Positions 37,116 through 46,992 of a stretch of 64,000 nucleotides of DNA are shown one piece after another. Source of the DNA: Skermania piniformis (GTDB taxonomy: Bacteria > Actinomycetota > Actinomycetes > Mycobacteriales > Mycobacteriaceae). A program made the position numbers and the translations under genes. The notes below the pieces were generated by a model. That model was given only the letters and a program-made list of their open reading frames with translations. It ran no database searches and was not told the origin of the DNA. Position 1 is the stretch's first letter. Each line of letters opens with the position of its first letter. Location: assembly GCF_019285775.1 (NCBI RefSeq), contig NZ_CP079105.1, forward strand, positions 1,302,001-1,366,000, in the 5' to 3' direction.

Positions 37116-38507
37116 GTGGCACCCAAGTCGAAGATCGACACCGTCGCCAACCTCGCCAAACGTCGCGGCCTGGTGTTCCAGAGCGGTGAGATCTACGGCG
37201 GAACACGGTCGGCATGGGACTACGGCCCGCTCGGGGTGGAGCTGAAGGAGAACATCAAGCGGCAGTGGTGGCAGGCGATGGTCACCGGCCGCGACGACAT
37301 CGTCGGCCTCGACTCGGCGGTGATCCTGCCCCGCCAGGTATGGGTGGCGTCCGGGCATGTCGGGGTGTTCAACGACCCGCTGGTCGAATGCCTGAACTGT
37401 CACAAGCGGCATCGGCAGGATCACCTGCAGGAGGCCTACGCCGCCAAGAAGGGCATCGCCGATCCGGAGTCGGTGCCGATGACCGAGATCGTCTGTCCGG
37501 ATTGCGGCACGAAGGGCGAGTGGACCGAGCCGCGCGATTTCAACATGATGCTCAAGACCCATCTCGGTCCGGTGGAGTCCGAGGACGGGTTGCACTACCT
37601 GCGGCCGGAGACTGCGCAGGGAATCTTCGTGAACTTCGCCAACGTGCTCACCACGTCGCGGCGCAAGCCGCCGTTCGGCATCGCGCAGATCGGTAAGAGC
37701 TTCCGCAACGAGATCACCCCGGGCAACTTCATCTTCCGGACCCGCGAATTCGAGCAGATGGAGATGGAGTTCTTCGTCAAGCCGGGCGAGGACGAGCAGT
37801 GGCATCAGTACTGGATCGACGCCCGGCGAGACTGGTATGTCGACCTCGGCATCGACCCGGCGAACCTGCGGCTCTACGAGCACCCGAAGGACAAGCTGTC
37901 GCACTATTCGACGCGCACCGTCGACATCGAGTACCGGTTCGGCTTCGCCGGCGGTGAGTGGGGTGAGCTGGAGGGCGTCGCCAACCGCACCGACTACGAC
38001 CTGACCACGCACGCCACCCATTCCGGGGTGGACCTCGGCTACTTCGATCAGACGACGAACGAGCGCTACACCCCGTTCGTGATCGAGCCGGCCGCCGGGT
38101 TGACCCGGTCGCTGATGGCATTCCTGGTCGACGCCTACGCCGAGGACGAGGCGCCGAATGCGAAGGGCGGGGTGGACAAGCGCACGGTGCTGCGGCTGGA
38201 TCGACGGTTGGCGCCGGTGAAGGCCGCGGTGCTACCGCTGTCGCGCACCGAGGCGCTGACCCCGAAGGCGCGCGACCTGGCCGCCGAGCTGCGCCGGACG
38301 TGGAACGTCGAGTTCGACGATGCCGGCGCGATCGGCCGCCGCTACCGGCGGCAGGACGAGATCGGCACGCCGTTCTGCATCACGGTGGATTTCGACACGC
38401 TCGACGACCAAGCGGTGACTGTGCGCGAGCGGGACTCCATGGCCCAGCAACGGATCGCGCTCGACCAGGTGCGCGGTTACCTGGCCCGGCAGTTGCTCGG
38501 ATTCTGA
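37116..38507 (+). CDS. glyS: Glycine--tRNA ligase (dimeric type)
   Basis: 463 residues. Class II aminoacyl-tRNA synthetase of the alpha2 type. Motif 1 region ([33 protein letters not shown]), zinc-like cysteine pairs ([18 protein letters not shown]), motif 2 ([28 protein letters not shown]) and motif 3 ([18 protein letters not shown]), then the anticodon-binding domain. GTG start with GGAGAG. Charges tRNA-Gly. Confidence 0.97.
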   Translation: MAPKSKIDTVANLAKRRGLVFQSGEIYGGTRSAWDYGPLGVELKENIKRQWWQAMVTGRDDIVGLDSAVILPRQVWVASGHVGVFNDPLVECLNCHKRHRQDHLQEAYAAKKGIADPESVPMTEIVCPDCGTKGEWTEPRDFNMMLKTHLGPVESEDGLHYLRPETAQGIFVNFANVLTTSRRKPPFGIAQIGKSFRNEITPGNFIFRTREFEQMEMEFFVKPGEDEQWHQYWIDARRDWYVDLGIDPANLRLYEHPKDKLSHYSTRTVDIEYRFGFAGGEWGELEGVANRTDYDLTTHATHSGVDLGYFDQTTNERYTPFVIEPAAGLTRSLMAFLVDAYAEDEAPNAKGGVDKRTVLRLDRRLAPVKAAVLPLSRTEALTPKARDLAAELRRTWNVEFDDAGAIGRRYRRQDEIGTPFCITVDFDTLDDQAVTVRERDSMAQQRIALDQVRGYLARQLLGF

Positions 38508-38525
38508 CCGAATCGGTGGTGCCGG

Positions 38526-40502
38526 TCAGAACCGGCCGCCGCCGCCGATCCGCCGCGAGCTGCCGGCGCCGCCGAACGAGCCCGGGCTGTGGCCGTGGCC
38601 GCCGGTGTCCCATCGATTGCCGTGGCTGCCGGAGCCGAATCCGCCGCGCAACACGCTGTCCAGGATGATCCCGCCCAGGATCGCGCCGTTGTTGCCGCCG
38701 CGACTGTCGCGACGTTGCGCTTCCCACTGCCGGACGTCGGACTGGGCCGACGAGAGTGCCCGGGCCCCGAGGTCGGCCGCTGCCTGGGCGTACCGGGTGG
38801 CTTGTGCCGGATCGCTCGTCTGTAGCTGCTGGGCCTGATCCAGATTCCGCTGCGCCTCGGCCAACCGGGTTCGAGCCTCCGCGTCGACCGCGCCGCGGCG
38901 GGTGCCGATGAAGTCGGCGGCGGCCCCGACCTGCGCGCGGGCCGCAGTGAGTGCCTGGGCCAGCTGTTGGCGTAGCCGCTCGTCGGTCTGCCGGCGGTCG
39001 CCGGCGGTCGCCACCGCCTGTTCGAGTGCAGTGTCGGCGGTGACGATCGCGCGGTAGGAGCCGAGCGGGTTGTTCACCGGGTCGGCTTGGGCGATCGCGG
39101 TTTCGGTCGCCGCCCGGGCCCGAGCCAACTCGTCCCCGCCGAATGCGGCCAGCCCGGTGGCCGCGGCAACGTCGGCCTTGGCATCGTCGAGCACCTGCGG
39201 CAACGTGTCGACCGCGGTGCGGATATCGCCGGCCGCCGTATCCACCGCGTCGAGCAGCGTGCCGGCCTGGGTCAGTGCGGACTCGGCTGCGCGGATCGCC
39301 GGCACCGCCGGACCCTGCTTTCCGGCCGGGAGTGCCACGGCCTCCCGGGCATGCACGAGGCTCTGATCGGCAAACCCGGCGCGTTCCTTGGCCATCGTGA
39401 CGTTGCTCGCAATCGGGGCGAGCACCGACGCCGGGTACTGCTGGGTGAGCTGGGTGTAGGTCGCTTCCGACTTGGGGATCCGGACGCTCAGGTCCACCGA
39501 CTGACGGGTCAGGGCGTCCAGCCGCTGATCCGCGTTGATCAACAGGTTGCGCATTCCGTCGAACTCGTCCACCCGGGCGTCCAGTTCCCGGTCGGCGACG
39601 CCACACCTGCTGATCAGCTCGACCAGCAGGTCTCGTTGCTGCTGCTCGGTCTCGGGCTGATCGTCGTCGAGCTGTTGCCGAATGGCGAACGCACGGGCCA
39701 GCGCCGCGCGCGCATGGTTCAGCGCGGTGACGAACGGGCGTACCGCCTCGTCACCGAACTCGCCGCGAGCCAGCTCGAGCTCCTCGCTGCTGGTCCGGAC
39801 CGCATTGTCGATCTCCACCAGCACCTCACGTGACCGCACGTCCAGTGCGGCAACCGGCAGCCCGGCCAGCGCCGCGGTGTCGGACGGATCGATGGTGCGC
39901 GCGGTCGCTGCGCCCGACTCGGCCCGCCCGCGCCGCCGGCGGCGGGCGTAGAGCAGTGCCCCGCCGGCGCCGACGACGGCCACGCCGCCGCCGATCAGCA
40001 CGGTGCGGGTGGATATGCCGCTGGTCGACGCGGCGGCATCGGACAAGCCGGATGCGGCCGCAACCGCCGCAGCGGCCCAGTCGCGTTGGCGCAGCGCCGG
40101 TTCGACGGCGTTCTGTTGGATATCGGTGATCTCGCCGGCGGTCACGCCGGGCAGCGCGCTCGACGCCGAGAAGTAGTACGCCCGATCCTCGGTGGCGACG
40201 GCGAGCAGCACATCCCGGTCGCCGAACGAACTGAGCTGCACAGTTCGATCGGCCCAGGTCGCGGGATCCAACCCGGAGAAGTCCGCGGTGTAGATCACCC
40301 ACAACTTGATCCGGTGGGCGTTGTACAGATCGTCGATCTGCTGCTGCGCTGCCGCTCGACCGGTCGAGTCCAGCGCCCGGGCATGGTCGATCAGCTGCCC
40401 CGGCATGTTCAGCGGTGACTCGGCGGATGCCGGTGCCGCGAGGGTGAACGGGAGCAGAGTCAGCGCCGCGAGGGTGAACAGGAGTGCGAAGATCCGCCGC
40501 AT
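38526..40502 (-). CDS. Secreted/membrane-anchored TPM-domain protein
   Basis: 658 residues from ATG 40502. Signal peptide (MRRIFALLFTLAALTLLPFT, cleavage after PASA), TPM domain (about 35-160: LIDHARALDSTGRAAAQQQIDDLYNAHRIKLWVIYT ... YYFSASSALPG), one membrane helix (VLIGGGVAVVGAGGALLYA, then RRRRRG), a long Ala/Gln/Arg-rich helical region likely to be coiled coil, and a Gly/Ser-rich C-terminus. Same domain plan and length as Rv2345 of M. tuberculosis. The TPM domain would be extracytoplasmic; function unknown. Convergent with glyS. Confidence 0.88.
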   Translation of the reverse strand: MRRIFALLFTLAALTLLPFTLAAPASAESPLNMPGQLIDHARALDSTGRAAAQQQIDDLYNAHRIKLWVIYTADFSGLDPATWADRTVQLSSFGDRDVLLAVATEDRAYYFSASSALPGVTAGEITDIQQNAVEPALRQRDWAAAAVAAASGLSDAAASTSGISTRTVLIGGGVAVVGAGGALLYARRRRRGRAESGAATARTIDPSDTAALAGLPVAALDVRSREVLVEIDNAVRTSSEELELARGEFGDEAVRPFVTALNHARAALARAFAIRQQLDDDQPETEQQQRDLLVELISRCGVADRELDARVDEFDGMRNLLINADQRLDALTRQSVDLSVRIPKSEATYTQLTQQYPASVLAPIASNVTMAKERAGFADQSLVHAREAVALPAGKQGPAVPAIRAAESALTQAGTLLDAVDTAAGDIRTAVDTLPQVLDDAKADVAAATGLAAFGGDELARARAATETAIAQADPVNNPLGSYRAIVTADTALEQAVATAGDRRQTDERLRQQLAQALTAARAQVGAAADFIGTRRGAVDAEARTRLAEAQRNLDQAQQLQTSDPAQATRYAQAAADLGARALSSAQSDVRQWEAQRRDSRGGNNGAILGGIILDSVLRGGFGSGSHGNRWDTGGHGHSPGSFGGAGSSRRIGGGGRF

Positions 40503-40632
40503 ACACTCGAATCTATCCGCATTGCCCGCTTCGCAGGCCGAATGCTCGAACGGCACGCGGATCTGGCTGTCGCGGCACGGACCTGGCCGGTTCGACTGGG
40601 CGAGGGCCGCCCGGCCTGGCACAATGATCTAG

Positions 40633-41331
40633 GTGAACTCGGCTCCAGCGCGTTATCGGCCTGCCACTCATCGCGCGGAGCCGGCACCATGGCCGGGGGT
40701 TGACTCGATGGTTGCGCATTGGCCGGGCCGGTTTCTGGTCGGCATCGTACTGGTCGGTCTGATTTTGGTCGGTGGTACTGCGTGGCGGGTGTGGCAGGTT
40801 GCGCGGATCAACGACTACATGCCGGCCGATGCCATCGTGGTGCTCGGGGCGGCGCAATACGACGGGAACCCGTCGTCGGTGTTCGAGGCTCGGTTGGAGC
40901 AGGCGCGCCAGCTCTATCAGCGTGGGGTAGCGCCGCTGGTCGTGACGGTGGGTGGCAAGCAGGTCGGCGACCGCTATACCGAGGCCTCGTCCGGGAAGAA
41001 CTATCTGGTCGATGCGGGAGTCCCCGGTGACAATGTGTTGGCGGTGGAGGAGGGGTCGGACACGCTGCGCAGCATCGCGGCGGTGGCGACGGCAATGCAG
41101 GATCGTGGCCTGAAATCGGCGGTCCTGGTCAGTGATCCGTGGCATTCGCTGCGCACCCGGACGATGGCCCGGGATGCGGGGCTCGCGGCATGGACCGCGC
41201 CGACCCGGCAGGGCCCGGCGGTGATCACCCGAGAATCGCAGGCACACGGCATCGCCAGGGAAACCGGCGCTCTCCTGTGGTACCAACTGACTCATACGCC
41301 GGCAGATTTCCGGTACACCGTCAGTCAGTGA
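40633..41331 (+). CDS. YdcF/DUF218 family membrane protein
   Basis: 232 residues. One N-terminal membrane segment ([18 protein letters not shown], about residues 34-52), then a DUF218 domain: [69 protein letters not shown] and [19 protein letters not shown]. ElyC/SanA relatives affect envelope integrity. GTG 40633 or ATG 40708 could be the start. Divergent from the TPM gene and upstream of dgt. Confidence 0.85.
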   Translation: MNSAPARYRPATHRAEPAPWPGVDSMVAHWPGRFLVGIVLVGLILVGGTAWRVWQVARINDYMPADAIVVLGAAQYDGNPSSVFEARLEQARQLYQRGVAPLVVTVGGKQVGDRYTEASSGKNYLVDAGVPGDNVLAVEEGSDTLRSIAAVATAMQDRGLKSAVLVSDPWHSLRTRTMARDAGLAAWTAPTRQGPAVITRESQAHGIARETGALLWYQLTHTPADFRYTVSQ

Positions 41332-41440
41332 GGGACGTCACCTCGTCGAGGTAGCCGGACACCGACGTGAGCATTCCGGGCTGGCACTATGGTCGGGTGA
41401 TCCCGGCCCCGACCCGATTCATCCCCGGCATGCCACGCCG

Positions 41441-42682
41441 GTGAGGTACACGCTGCACGACCTGGGCCGGATGGTGGCCGAACCGCCGAAGTCCGCGGGT
41501 CTGCCGGATACCGATGCGGCGCATCGCAGTGATTTTTCCCGGGATCGGGCGCGGGTACTGCACTCGGCGGCCTTGCGCCGGCTGGCCGACAAGACCCAGG
41601 TGATGGGGCCGCGAGACGGCGATACGCCGCGCACCCGGCTGACCCATTCGCTGGAAGTGGCGCAGATCGGTCGCGGCATCGCCGAGGGCTTGGGCTGCGA
41701 TTTCGATCTGGTCGATCTGGCCGGGCTGGCGCACGATATCGGCCACCCGCCGTACGGGCACAACGGGGAACGGGCGTTGGACGAATTCGCCGAGAATCAC
41801 GGCGGATTCGAGGGCAACGCGCAGAATCTGCGCATCCTGACCCGGTTGGAGCCGAAGGTGCTCGGGTCCGACGGCGTGAGCGTGGGGCTGAACCTGACCC
41901 GCGCGTCGCTCGATGCGGTTACCAAGTATCCGTGGCCGCGACAACCCGGCGTCCGCAAGTTCGGTGCCTACGACGTCGACCTCGATCGGCTGAGCTGGGT
42001 GCGGGCCGGCGCGCCGGACCGGCGGCAATGCCTGGAGTCGCAGGTGATGGACTGGTCCGACGATGTCGCGTACTCGGTGCACGACGTCGAGGACGGGGTG
42101 ATCGCCGGCCGGATCGACCTGCGTGCGCTCGCCGACGACGCCGAGCAGCAAGCCCTCGCCGAGCTGGGCCATGCCGAGCACCCGACGCTGTCGGTCGATG
42201 TGCTGGCCGAGGCCGCCCGGCGGCTGTCCGGGCTCCCGGTGATCGCCGAGGCGGGCCGCTACGACGGCACGATCGCCGGCTCGGTCGCGTTGAAGCGACT
42301 CACCAGCGAACTGGTCGGCCGGTTCGCCACCGCGGCGATCTCCGGCACCCGGGCGGTGGCCGGGCCCGGGCCGTTGACCCGCTACGGCGCCGACCTGCTG
42401 GTGCCGCCGGTGGTGGCGGCCGAAGTGGCGATGCTCAAGACGGTCGCCTTGCGCTATGTGATGTCCGATTCCGATCACCGAGTGCAGCAGGCGGAGCAGC
42501 GTGCGCGGATCCACCAGGTGGCGACCCGGCTGCTCGCGGCGGCGCCACACGGTCTGGACCCGGCGCTGCTGCCGGCGTGGCAGACCGCCGACACCACCAC
42601 CGAACGGGTGCGGGTGGTGGTCGATCAGATCGCCTCGATGACCGAGAGTCGACTGGAGCGGTTGGCCGATCAGGTGCAATAG
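41441..42682 (+). CDS. dgt: Deoxyguanosinetriphosphate triphosphohydrolase-like protein
   Basis: 413 residues. HD-domain dNTPase: [18 protein letters not shown] and [20 protein letters not shown] supply the H...HD metal ligands, and [18 protein letters not shown] the later Asp. Cleaves dNTPs to nucleoside and triphosphate. GTG start. Followed by dnaG after 23 bp, as in mycobacteria. Confidence 0.94.
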   Translation: MRYTLHDLGRMVAEPPKSAGLPDTDAAHRSDFSRDRARVLHSAALRRLADKTQVMGPRDGDTPRTRLTHSLEVAQIGRGIAEGLGCDFDLVDLAGLAHDIGHPPYGHNGERALDEFAENHGGFEGNAQNLRILTRLEPKVLGSDGVSVGLNLTRASLDAVTKYPWPRQPGVRKFGAYDVDLDRLSWVRAGAPDRRQCLESQVMDWSDDVAYSVHDVEDGVIAGRIDLRALADDAEQQALAELGHAEHPTLSVDVLAEAARRLSGLPVIAEAGRYDGTIAGSVALKRLTSELVGRFATAAISGTRAVAGPGPLTRYGADLLVPPVVAAEVAMLKTVALRYVMSDSDHRVQQAEQRARIHQVATRLLAAAPHGLDPALLPAWQTADTTTERVRVVVDQIASMTESRLERLADQVQ

Positions 42683-42693
42683 CGGCCCGACGA

Positions 42694-42699
42694 TAGACT
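42694..42699 (+). promoter_or_regulatory. -10 box TAGACT of dnaG
   Basis: TAGACT is 6 nt before ATG 42706, indicating a leaderless dnaG transcript starting at the ATG. Confidence 0.5.
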
Positions 42700-42705
42700 C
42701 GCGCG

Positions 42706-44610
42706 ATGGCCGGCCGTATTCCCGAACGCGACATCGCCGCGATTCGTGACAAGGTCCGGATCGAGGATGTGGTCGGCGAGTACGTCGCGCTGCGTCGGGC
42801 CGGCAGCGACTCGATGAAGGGACTGTGTCCCTTCCACGACGAGAAGTCGCCCTCGTTCCATGTCCGCCCCAACCACGGCCATTTCCATTGCTTCGGCTGC
42901 GGTGAGGGCGGCGACGTCTACTCGTTCCTGCAGAAGATCGAGCACGTCAGCTTCGTCGAGGCGGTCGAGCAGCTCGCCGATCGGGTGGGGTACCGGATCG
43001 ACTACGAGGGCGGCGGTCCGTCGGTGCAACGAGATCGAGGCACCCGCGCCCGGCTCGTGGCGGCGAACGCCGCCGCCGCCGAGTTCTATGCCGCGCAGCT
43101 GCGCGAACCGGCCGCGGCCGCGGCCCGGGCCTACTTGACCGAGCGAAACTTCGACGCTGCCGCGGCGGCGCAGTTCGGCTGCGGGTATGCCCCGGACGGG
43201 TGGGATGCGCTGACCATGCATCTGCAGCGGCGCGGGTTTTCGCTCAAAGAGCTGGAGGATGCCGGCCTGGCCAAACCGGGGCGGCGCGGCCCGATCGACA
43301 ACTTCCGCCGCCGCCTGCTCTGGCCGATCCGCAACCTGGCCGGCGACGTGATCGGCTTCGGCGCGCGCCGGCTCTACGACGACGATCCGCTTCCGGCCAA
43401 GTATCTGAACACCCGGGAAACCATGCTGTACAAGAAGTCCCAGGTGATGTTCGGCCTGCACGAGGCCAAGCGGGAGATCGCCAAGGGGCATCAGGCGGTG
43501 GTGGTCGAGGGCTACACCGACGTGATGGCCATGCATCTGGCGGGGGTGAAGACGGCCGTCGCCTCGTGCGGTACCGCATTCGGCGACGAGCATCTGGCGG
43601 TGTTGCGCCGGCTGCTGCTCGACGACAACTTTTGGCGCGGCGAGATCGTCTACACCTTCGACGGTGACGCGGCGGGGCGCGCCGCCGCGCTGAAAGCCTT
43701 TGCCGGCGAACAGAAGCTGGCCGGGCAGACGTTCATCGCCGTCGCGCCGGACGGCCAGGACCCGTGCGAGTTGCGGCAGAGCGCGGGGGACGCCGCGGTG
43801 CGGGACCTGGTATCGCGTCGGGTGCCGTTGTTCGAGTTCGTGATCCGCGGCATCGTCGAGCGGCACTACTCGGACCCGGCAAGCAGGGACATGACCCCGG
43901 AAGGGCAGGTCGAGGCGTTGCGCGAGGCGGTGCCGATCGTCGCTCAGATCAAGGACGACGCGCTGCGCAAGGCCTATGCCACCCGGTTGGCGGGGTGGGT
44001 CGGTTGGGACGACATCGGTCAGGTGATCCGGCGGGTGGGCGAGCAGACCCGCCGCCGGGGTATGCCGACCACCGAGCGCTCGGCCCGCCGGCGCAGCGCA
44101 CCGCAGCTCGTCCGGCCGCGCGCCGACGATCCGGCGCTCGGTCCGCAGCGCAACGCACTCAAGGCCGCGTTGCAATACCCGGCGATCGCCGGGCCGGTGT
44201 TCGATTCGTTGCCCGCCGAATCGTTCACCGACTCCACGTATGCGACGGTGCGTGGCGCGGTCGCGGCTGCCGGCGGTACCGCGGCCGGGCTGTCCGGTGC
44301 CCAATGGGTCAGCGCGGTCGCCGATCGGACCGACGACCTGGACGTTCGCTCGCTGGTGATGGAACTCGCGGTGGAGTCGATCGAAGCGGCAGACGACGCG
44401 ATTCCGCGCTACATCACCGGAGTGTTGGCCCGGCTGCAAGAAGTCTGGGTCGGCCGGCAGGTGGCCGAGCTGAAGTCGAAGCTGTCCCGCATTTCACCGG
44501 GCGAACGCCCGGACGACTACCACGCATTGTTCGGCGACCTGGTGGCGTTGGAGCAGTACCGGCGCAGCCTGCTGGAGCAGGCGATGGGGAACAGCTACGA
44601 AGCCGGTTAG
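42706..44610 (+). CDS. dnaG: DNA primase
   Basis: 634 residues. Makes the RNA primers for replication. Zinc-binding domain (CPFHDEKSPSFHVRPNHGHFHCFGCGEGGDVYSFL), RNA polymerase domain with Toprim motifs (QAVVVEGYTDVMAMHLAG, VYTFDGDAAGRAAALKAF), and a C-terminal DnaB-binding helical domain. Nearly all family length. A leaderless -10 (TAGACT) precedes the ATG by 6 nt. Confidence 0.97.
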   Translation: MAGRIPERDIAAIRDKVRIEDVVGEYVALRRAGSDSMKGLCPFHDEKSPSFHVRPNHGHFHCFGCGEGGDVYSFLQKIEHVSFVEAVEQLADRVGYRIDYEGGGPSVQRDRGTRARLVAANAAAAEFYAAQLREPAAAAARAYLTERNFDAAAAAQFGCGYAPDGWDALTMHLQRRGFSLKELEDAGLAKPGRRGPIDNFRRRLLWPIRNLAGDVIGFGARRLYDDDPLPAKYLNTRETMLYKKSQVMFGLHEAKREIAKGHQAVVVEGYTDVMAMHLAGVKTAVASCGTAFGDEHLAVLRRLLLDDNFWRGEIVYTFDGDAAGRAAALKAFAGEQKLAGQTFIAVAPDGQDPCELRQSAGDAAVRDLVSRRVPLFEFVIRGIVERHYSDPASRDMTPEGQVEALREAVPIVAQIKDDALRKAYATRLAGWVGWDDIGQVIRRVGEQTRRRGMPTTERSARRRSAPQLVRPRADDPALGPQRNALKAALQYPAIAGPVFDSLPAESFTDSTYATVRGAVAAAGGTAAGLSGAQWVSAVADRTDDLDVRSLVMELAVESIEAADDAIPRYITGVLARLQEVWVGRQVAELKSKLSRISPGERPDDYHALFGDLVALEQYRRSLLEQAMGNSYEAG

Positions 44611-44623
44611 GACCTGGGCCGGC

Positions 44624-44866
44624 TCACCGCAGCTGGTCGTGCGGGACGAGCACCGTGGTGTGCTCGTCGATCGCTTCCAGTGGCTCTAACCGGGGCCGCG
44701 TGCTGAGCTTGTCCGACAGTTTCTGTCGACCGACGGTGACCACCTTGCGGGTAACCGGGCTGGTGGTGACGGCTCGGGTCGCTTTGCTGATCTGCTCGTA
44801 GCGGACCCGGCCGGCCTTTGCGCCGAGCACGTAGCCGGCAGCAACACCGATCATCAGTCGCATCAT
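44624..44866 (-). CDS. Small conserved protein with YtxH-like N-terminus
   Basis: 80 residues from ATG 44866; GGGGAG upstream supports this over the ATG at 44902. The N-terminus MMRLMIGVAAGYVLGAKAGRV is a hydrophobic glycine-rich helix of the YtxH type, followed by RYEQISKATRAVTTSPVTRKVV. Probably membrane-associated. Same slot after dnaG as Rv2342 in M. tuberculosis. Function unknown. Confidence 0.8.
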   Translation of the reverse strand: MMRLMIGVAAGYVLGAKAGRVRYEQISKATRAVTTSPVTRKVVTVGRQKLSDKLSTRPRLEPLEAIDEHTTVLVPHDQLR

Positions 44867-45010
44867 GTCCTCGCGGCCCTCCCCATCCTTCGGTCGGATC
44901 ATCCTCCCATGGACTGCCGGAGCACGCGGGTGGGTGGGATTTGGGTCGACCGGGGCGGTGCGCTAGGGTCTGTAATCGGTTCACCGACGAGTGTGGGCCA
45001 TGCCAAGCGG

Positions 45011-45083
45011 TCCCCTGTAGCTCAATTGGCAGAGCATTCGACTGTTAATCGAACGGTTGCTGGTTCGAGTCCAGCCGGGGGAG
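45011..45083 (+). tRNA. asnT: tRNA-Asn (anticodon GTT)
   Basis: Acceptor stem TCCCCTG pairs with CGGGGGA; D-arm GCTC...GAGC; anticodon loop CTGTTAA inside the stem TTCGA/TCGAA; T-arm GCTGG-TTCGAGT-CCAGC. Discriminator G, no encoded CCA. Same position after dnaG/Rv2342 as asnT in M. tuberculosis. Confidence 0.96.
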
Positions 45084-45146
45084 CTTTCGGGAAGGTGCGG
45101 CACACTTGCCGGGGAGGCTTCCGCCTGGAGCCCCGGAAAGGCAGAC

Positions 45147-46274
45147 GTGGACCAGCCACACGGGCACGCATCAGGTCCGGCCCGGGTGCGGCGGGAGGTT
45201 CGGGCCCTACGGCTCGGCCAGTTCGGTCCGCTCGCCGTTCGGCGTAACGGCGACCGCGGTTCGACGGAGACCTCGTCTCCGCTGAACGCAGCCGTGATCG
45301 ACTGTGCGGTCTATCTCGACGGGGTCCGGGTCGCCGGGACGTTCACGCCCTGCGAGGCGGTGGCGCGGGTCCGGGAGCAGGGCGAAGGCTTCGTCTGGGT
45401 CGGGCTGTGGCATCCGGACGAGCAGCAGATGAACGAGGTCGCGCAATGCTTCGGGCTGCATCCGCTCGCGGTCGAGGATGCGGTGCAGGCCCACCAACGG
45501 CCCAAACTGGATCGCTACGACGATCTGTGCTTTCTGGTACTCCGCACCGTGCATTACGTCGAGCACGACATGCACACGGTGAGTGAGATCGTGGAGACCG
45601 GGGAGATCATGATCTTTGTCGGGCCGGAGTTCGTGGTCACCGTGCGACACGGCGAATTCTCCGGCCTCCGTGGGGTGCGCGATCGGCTCGAGCTGCGTCC
45701 GGAGGTGCTTGCGGTCGGTCCGTTCGCGGTACTGCACGCGATCGCCGATCATGTGGTGGACAGCTACATCGAGGTCGCCGATCACGTCGAGGGAGACGTC
45801 GACGCGATGGAGGAAGAGGTGTTCGACCCGCGCACGCTGGTCGCGGTCGCGCCGATCTACCAGCTCAAGCGGGAGGTCGTCGAGTTTCGTCGCGCCGTCC
45901 TGCCGCTCGCCACCGCATTGCAGGAGCTCATCCAGCCCGGGATTGCGCCGAAAGAGGTGCGGCGCTATCTGCGCGACGTGGTGGATCACCAGACCTCGGT
46001 CGCCGACCGGATCGCGGAGTTCGACGAATCGCTCAGCGCCCTGATCGGAGCCGCTCAAGCGATGGTGTCGTTACGGCAGAACACCGACATGCGCAAGATC
46101 TCCGCCTGGGTCGCGATCGCGGCGGTACCGACCGCGATCGCCGGGTGCTACGGCATGAACTTCGACAATATGCCGGAACTTCACTGGCATTATGGCTATT
46201 TCCTGGCGTTGGGGGTCATGCTCAGCGCCTGTGTCGGGCTGTTCGTCACTTTCCGGCACAACAACTGGCTCTGA
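45147..46274 (+). CDS. corA: CorA-family divalent cation transporter
   Basis: 375 residues from GTG 45147, supported by GGAAAGG 6 nt upstream; the longer frame runs into tRNA-Asn. A cytosolic alpha/beta N-terminal domain (about 1-230) is followed by a long helix and two C-terminal membrane helices. The selectivity motif Gly-Met-Asn is present (CYGMNFDNMPELHW) between them, and the chain ends FRHNNWL. Likely Mg2+/Co2+ channel. Confidence 0.92.
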   Translation: MDQPHGHASGPARVRREVRALRLGQFGPLAVRRNGDRGSTETSSPLNAAVIDCAVYLDGVRVAGTFTPCEAVARVREQGEGFVWVGLWHPDEQQMNEVAQCFGLHPLAVEDAVQAHQRPKLDRYDDLCFLVLRTVHYVEHDMHTVSEIVETGEIMIFVGPEFVVTVRHGEFSGLRGVRDRLELRPEVLAVGPFAVLHAIADHVVDSYIEVADHVEGDVDAMEEEVFDPRTLVAVAPIYQLKREVVEFRRAVLPLATALQELIQPGIAPKEVRRYLRDVVDHQTSVADRIAEFDESLSALIGAAQAMVSLRQNTDMRKISAWVAIAAVPTAIAGCYGMNFDNMPELHWHYGYFLALGVMLSACVGLFVTFRHNNWL

Positions 46275-46312
46275 TTCTTCGCGATTGGGCGGCAATCCCG
46301 ACTTCCCGGCGG

Positions 46313-46318
46313 TAGCCT
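46313..46318 (+). promoter_or_regulatory. -10 box TAGCCT of the TetR gene
   Basis: TAGCCT is 7 nt before GTG 46326, consistent with a leaderless transcript. Confidence 0.45.
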
Positions 46319-46325
46319 CGCCCGC

Positions 46326-46955
46326 GTGAGTGCGCCGATTGCGCGCCGCTACGGCGGCCGGCCGGTTGCGGATCGTCGCGCCGATCGCCGCAACCGGTTC
46401 ATCGATGCCGGTCTGCAGGTCTTTGCCGACAACGGATACGCGCACAGCTCGGTCTCCGATGTCTGTGCCGCGGCGGGGTTGTCCCGACGGCAGTTCTACG
46501 AGGCGTTCGAAGACCGGGAGGCGTTGCTCGTCGCGGTCGACGACCGGATCCAAAGTGATGCCCGAGCCGCCGTACTCGCGGCGGTGATCGGTCCGCCGAT
46601 GAGCCGGCCGCGCGCGGTCGCGGAGCGGATCCTGACCGCCTACGTCGGCGCGCTCGGGCCGGATGCCCGGCGGGCCCAGGTGTCGTTCGTCGAGACGGTC
46701 GGTGTCAGTCCTGCCGTCGAGGAACACCGGCGAGCGCGTCGGGCGGCCTGGGCCCAGACGTTCGAGATCGCGGTCCGGGCCACCCTGGGTTCCGAGGTAC
46801 GGCCGGTCGGCGGCTACCCGATGGCGGCGACCGCGTTGATCGGCACCGTGCATGCCTTGGTGTACGAATGGCTACGCAGCGAGGAGCGGCCGCCGATCAC
46901 CGATCTTGTGGACGTGCTGGCGACGGTATCGTCGGCGCTGTTGCCGACGAAGTGA
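46326..46955 (+). CDS. TetR-family transcriptional regulator
   Basis: 209 residues. N-terminal HTH (FIDAGLQVFADNGYAHSSVSDVCAAAGLSRRQFYEAFEDREALLVAV) and a helical ligand domain. Follows corA and converges on the DUF4032 gene (37 bp between stops). The target is not evident; its own promoter region contains no obvious long palindrome. Confidence 0.9.
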   Translation: MSAPIARRYGGRPVADRRADRRNRFIDAGLQVFADNGYAHSSVSDVCAAAGLSRRQFYEAFEDREALLVAVDDRIQSDARAAVLAAVIGPPMSRPRAVAERILTAYVGALGPDARRAQVSFVETVGVSPAVEEHRRARRAAWAQTFEIAVRATLGSEVRPVGGYPMAATALIGTVHALVYEWLRSEERPPITDLVDVLATVSSALLPTK

Positions 46956-46992
46956 TGTCAGCTGGTCGATATCGGGCGAGATCGGTTGCCGC

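Noticed and set aside
42670-44439. Long minus-strand ORF (589 codons)
   Set aside because: Antisense of dnaG.
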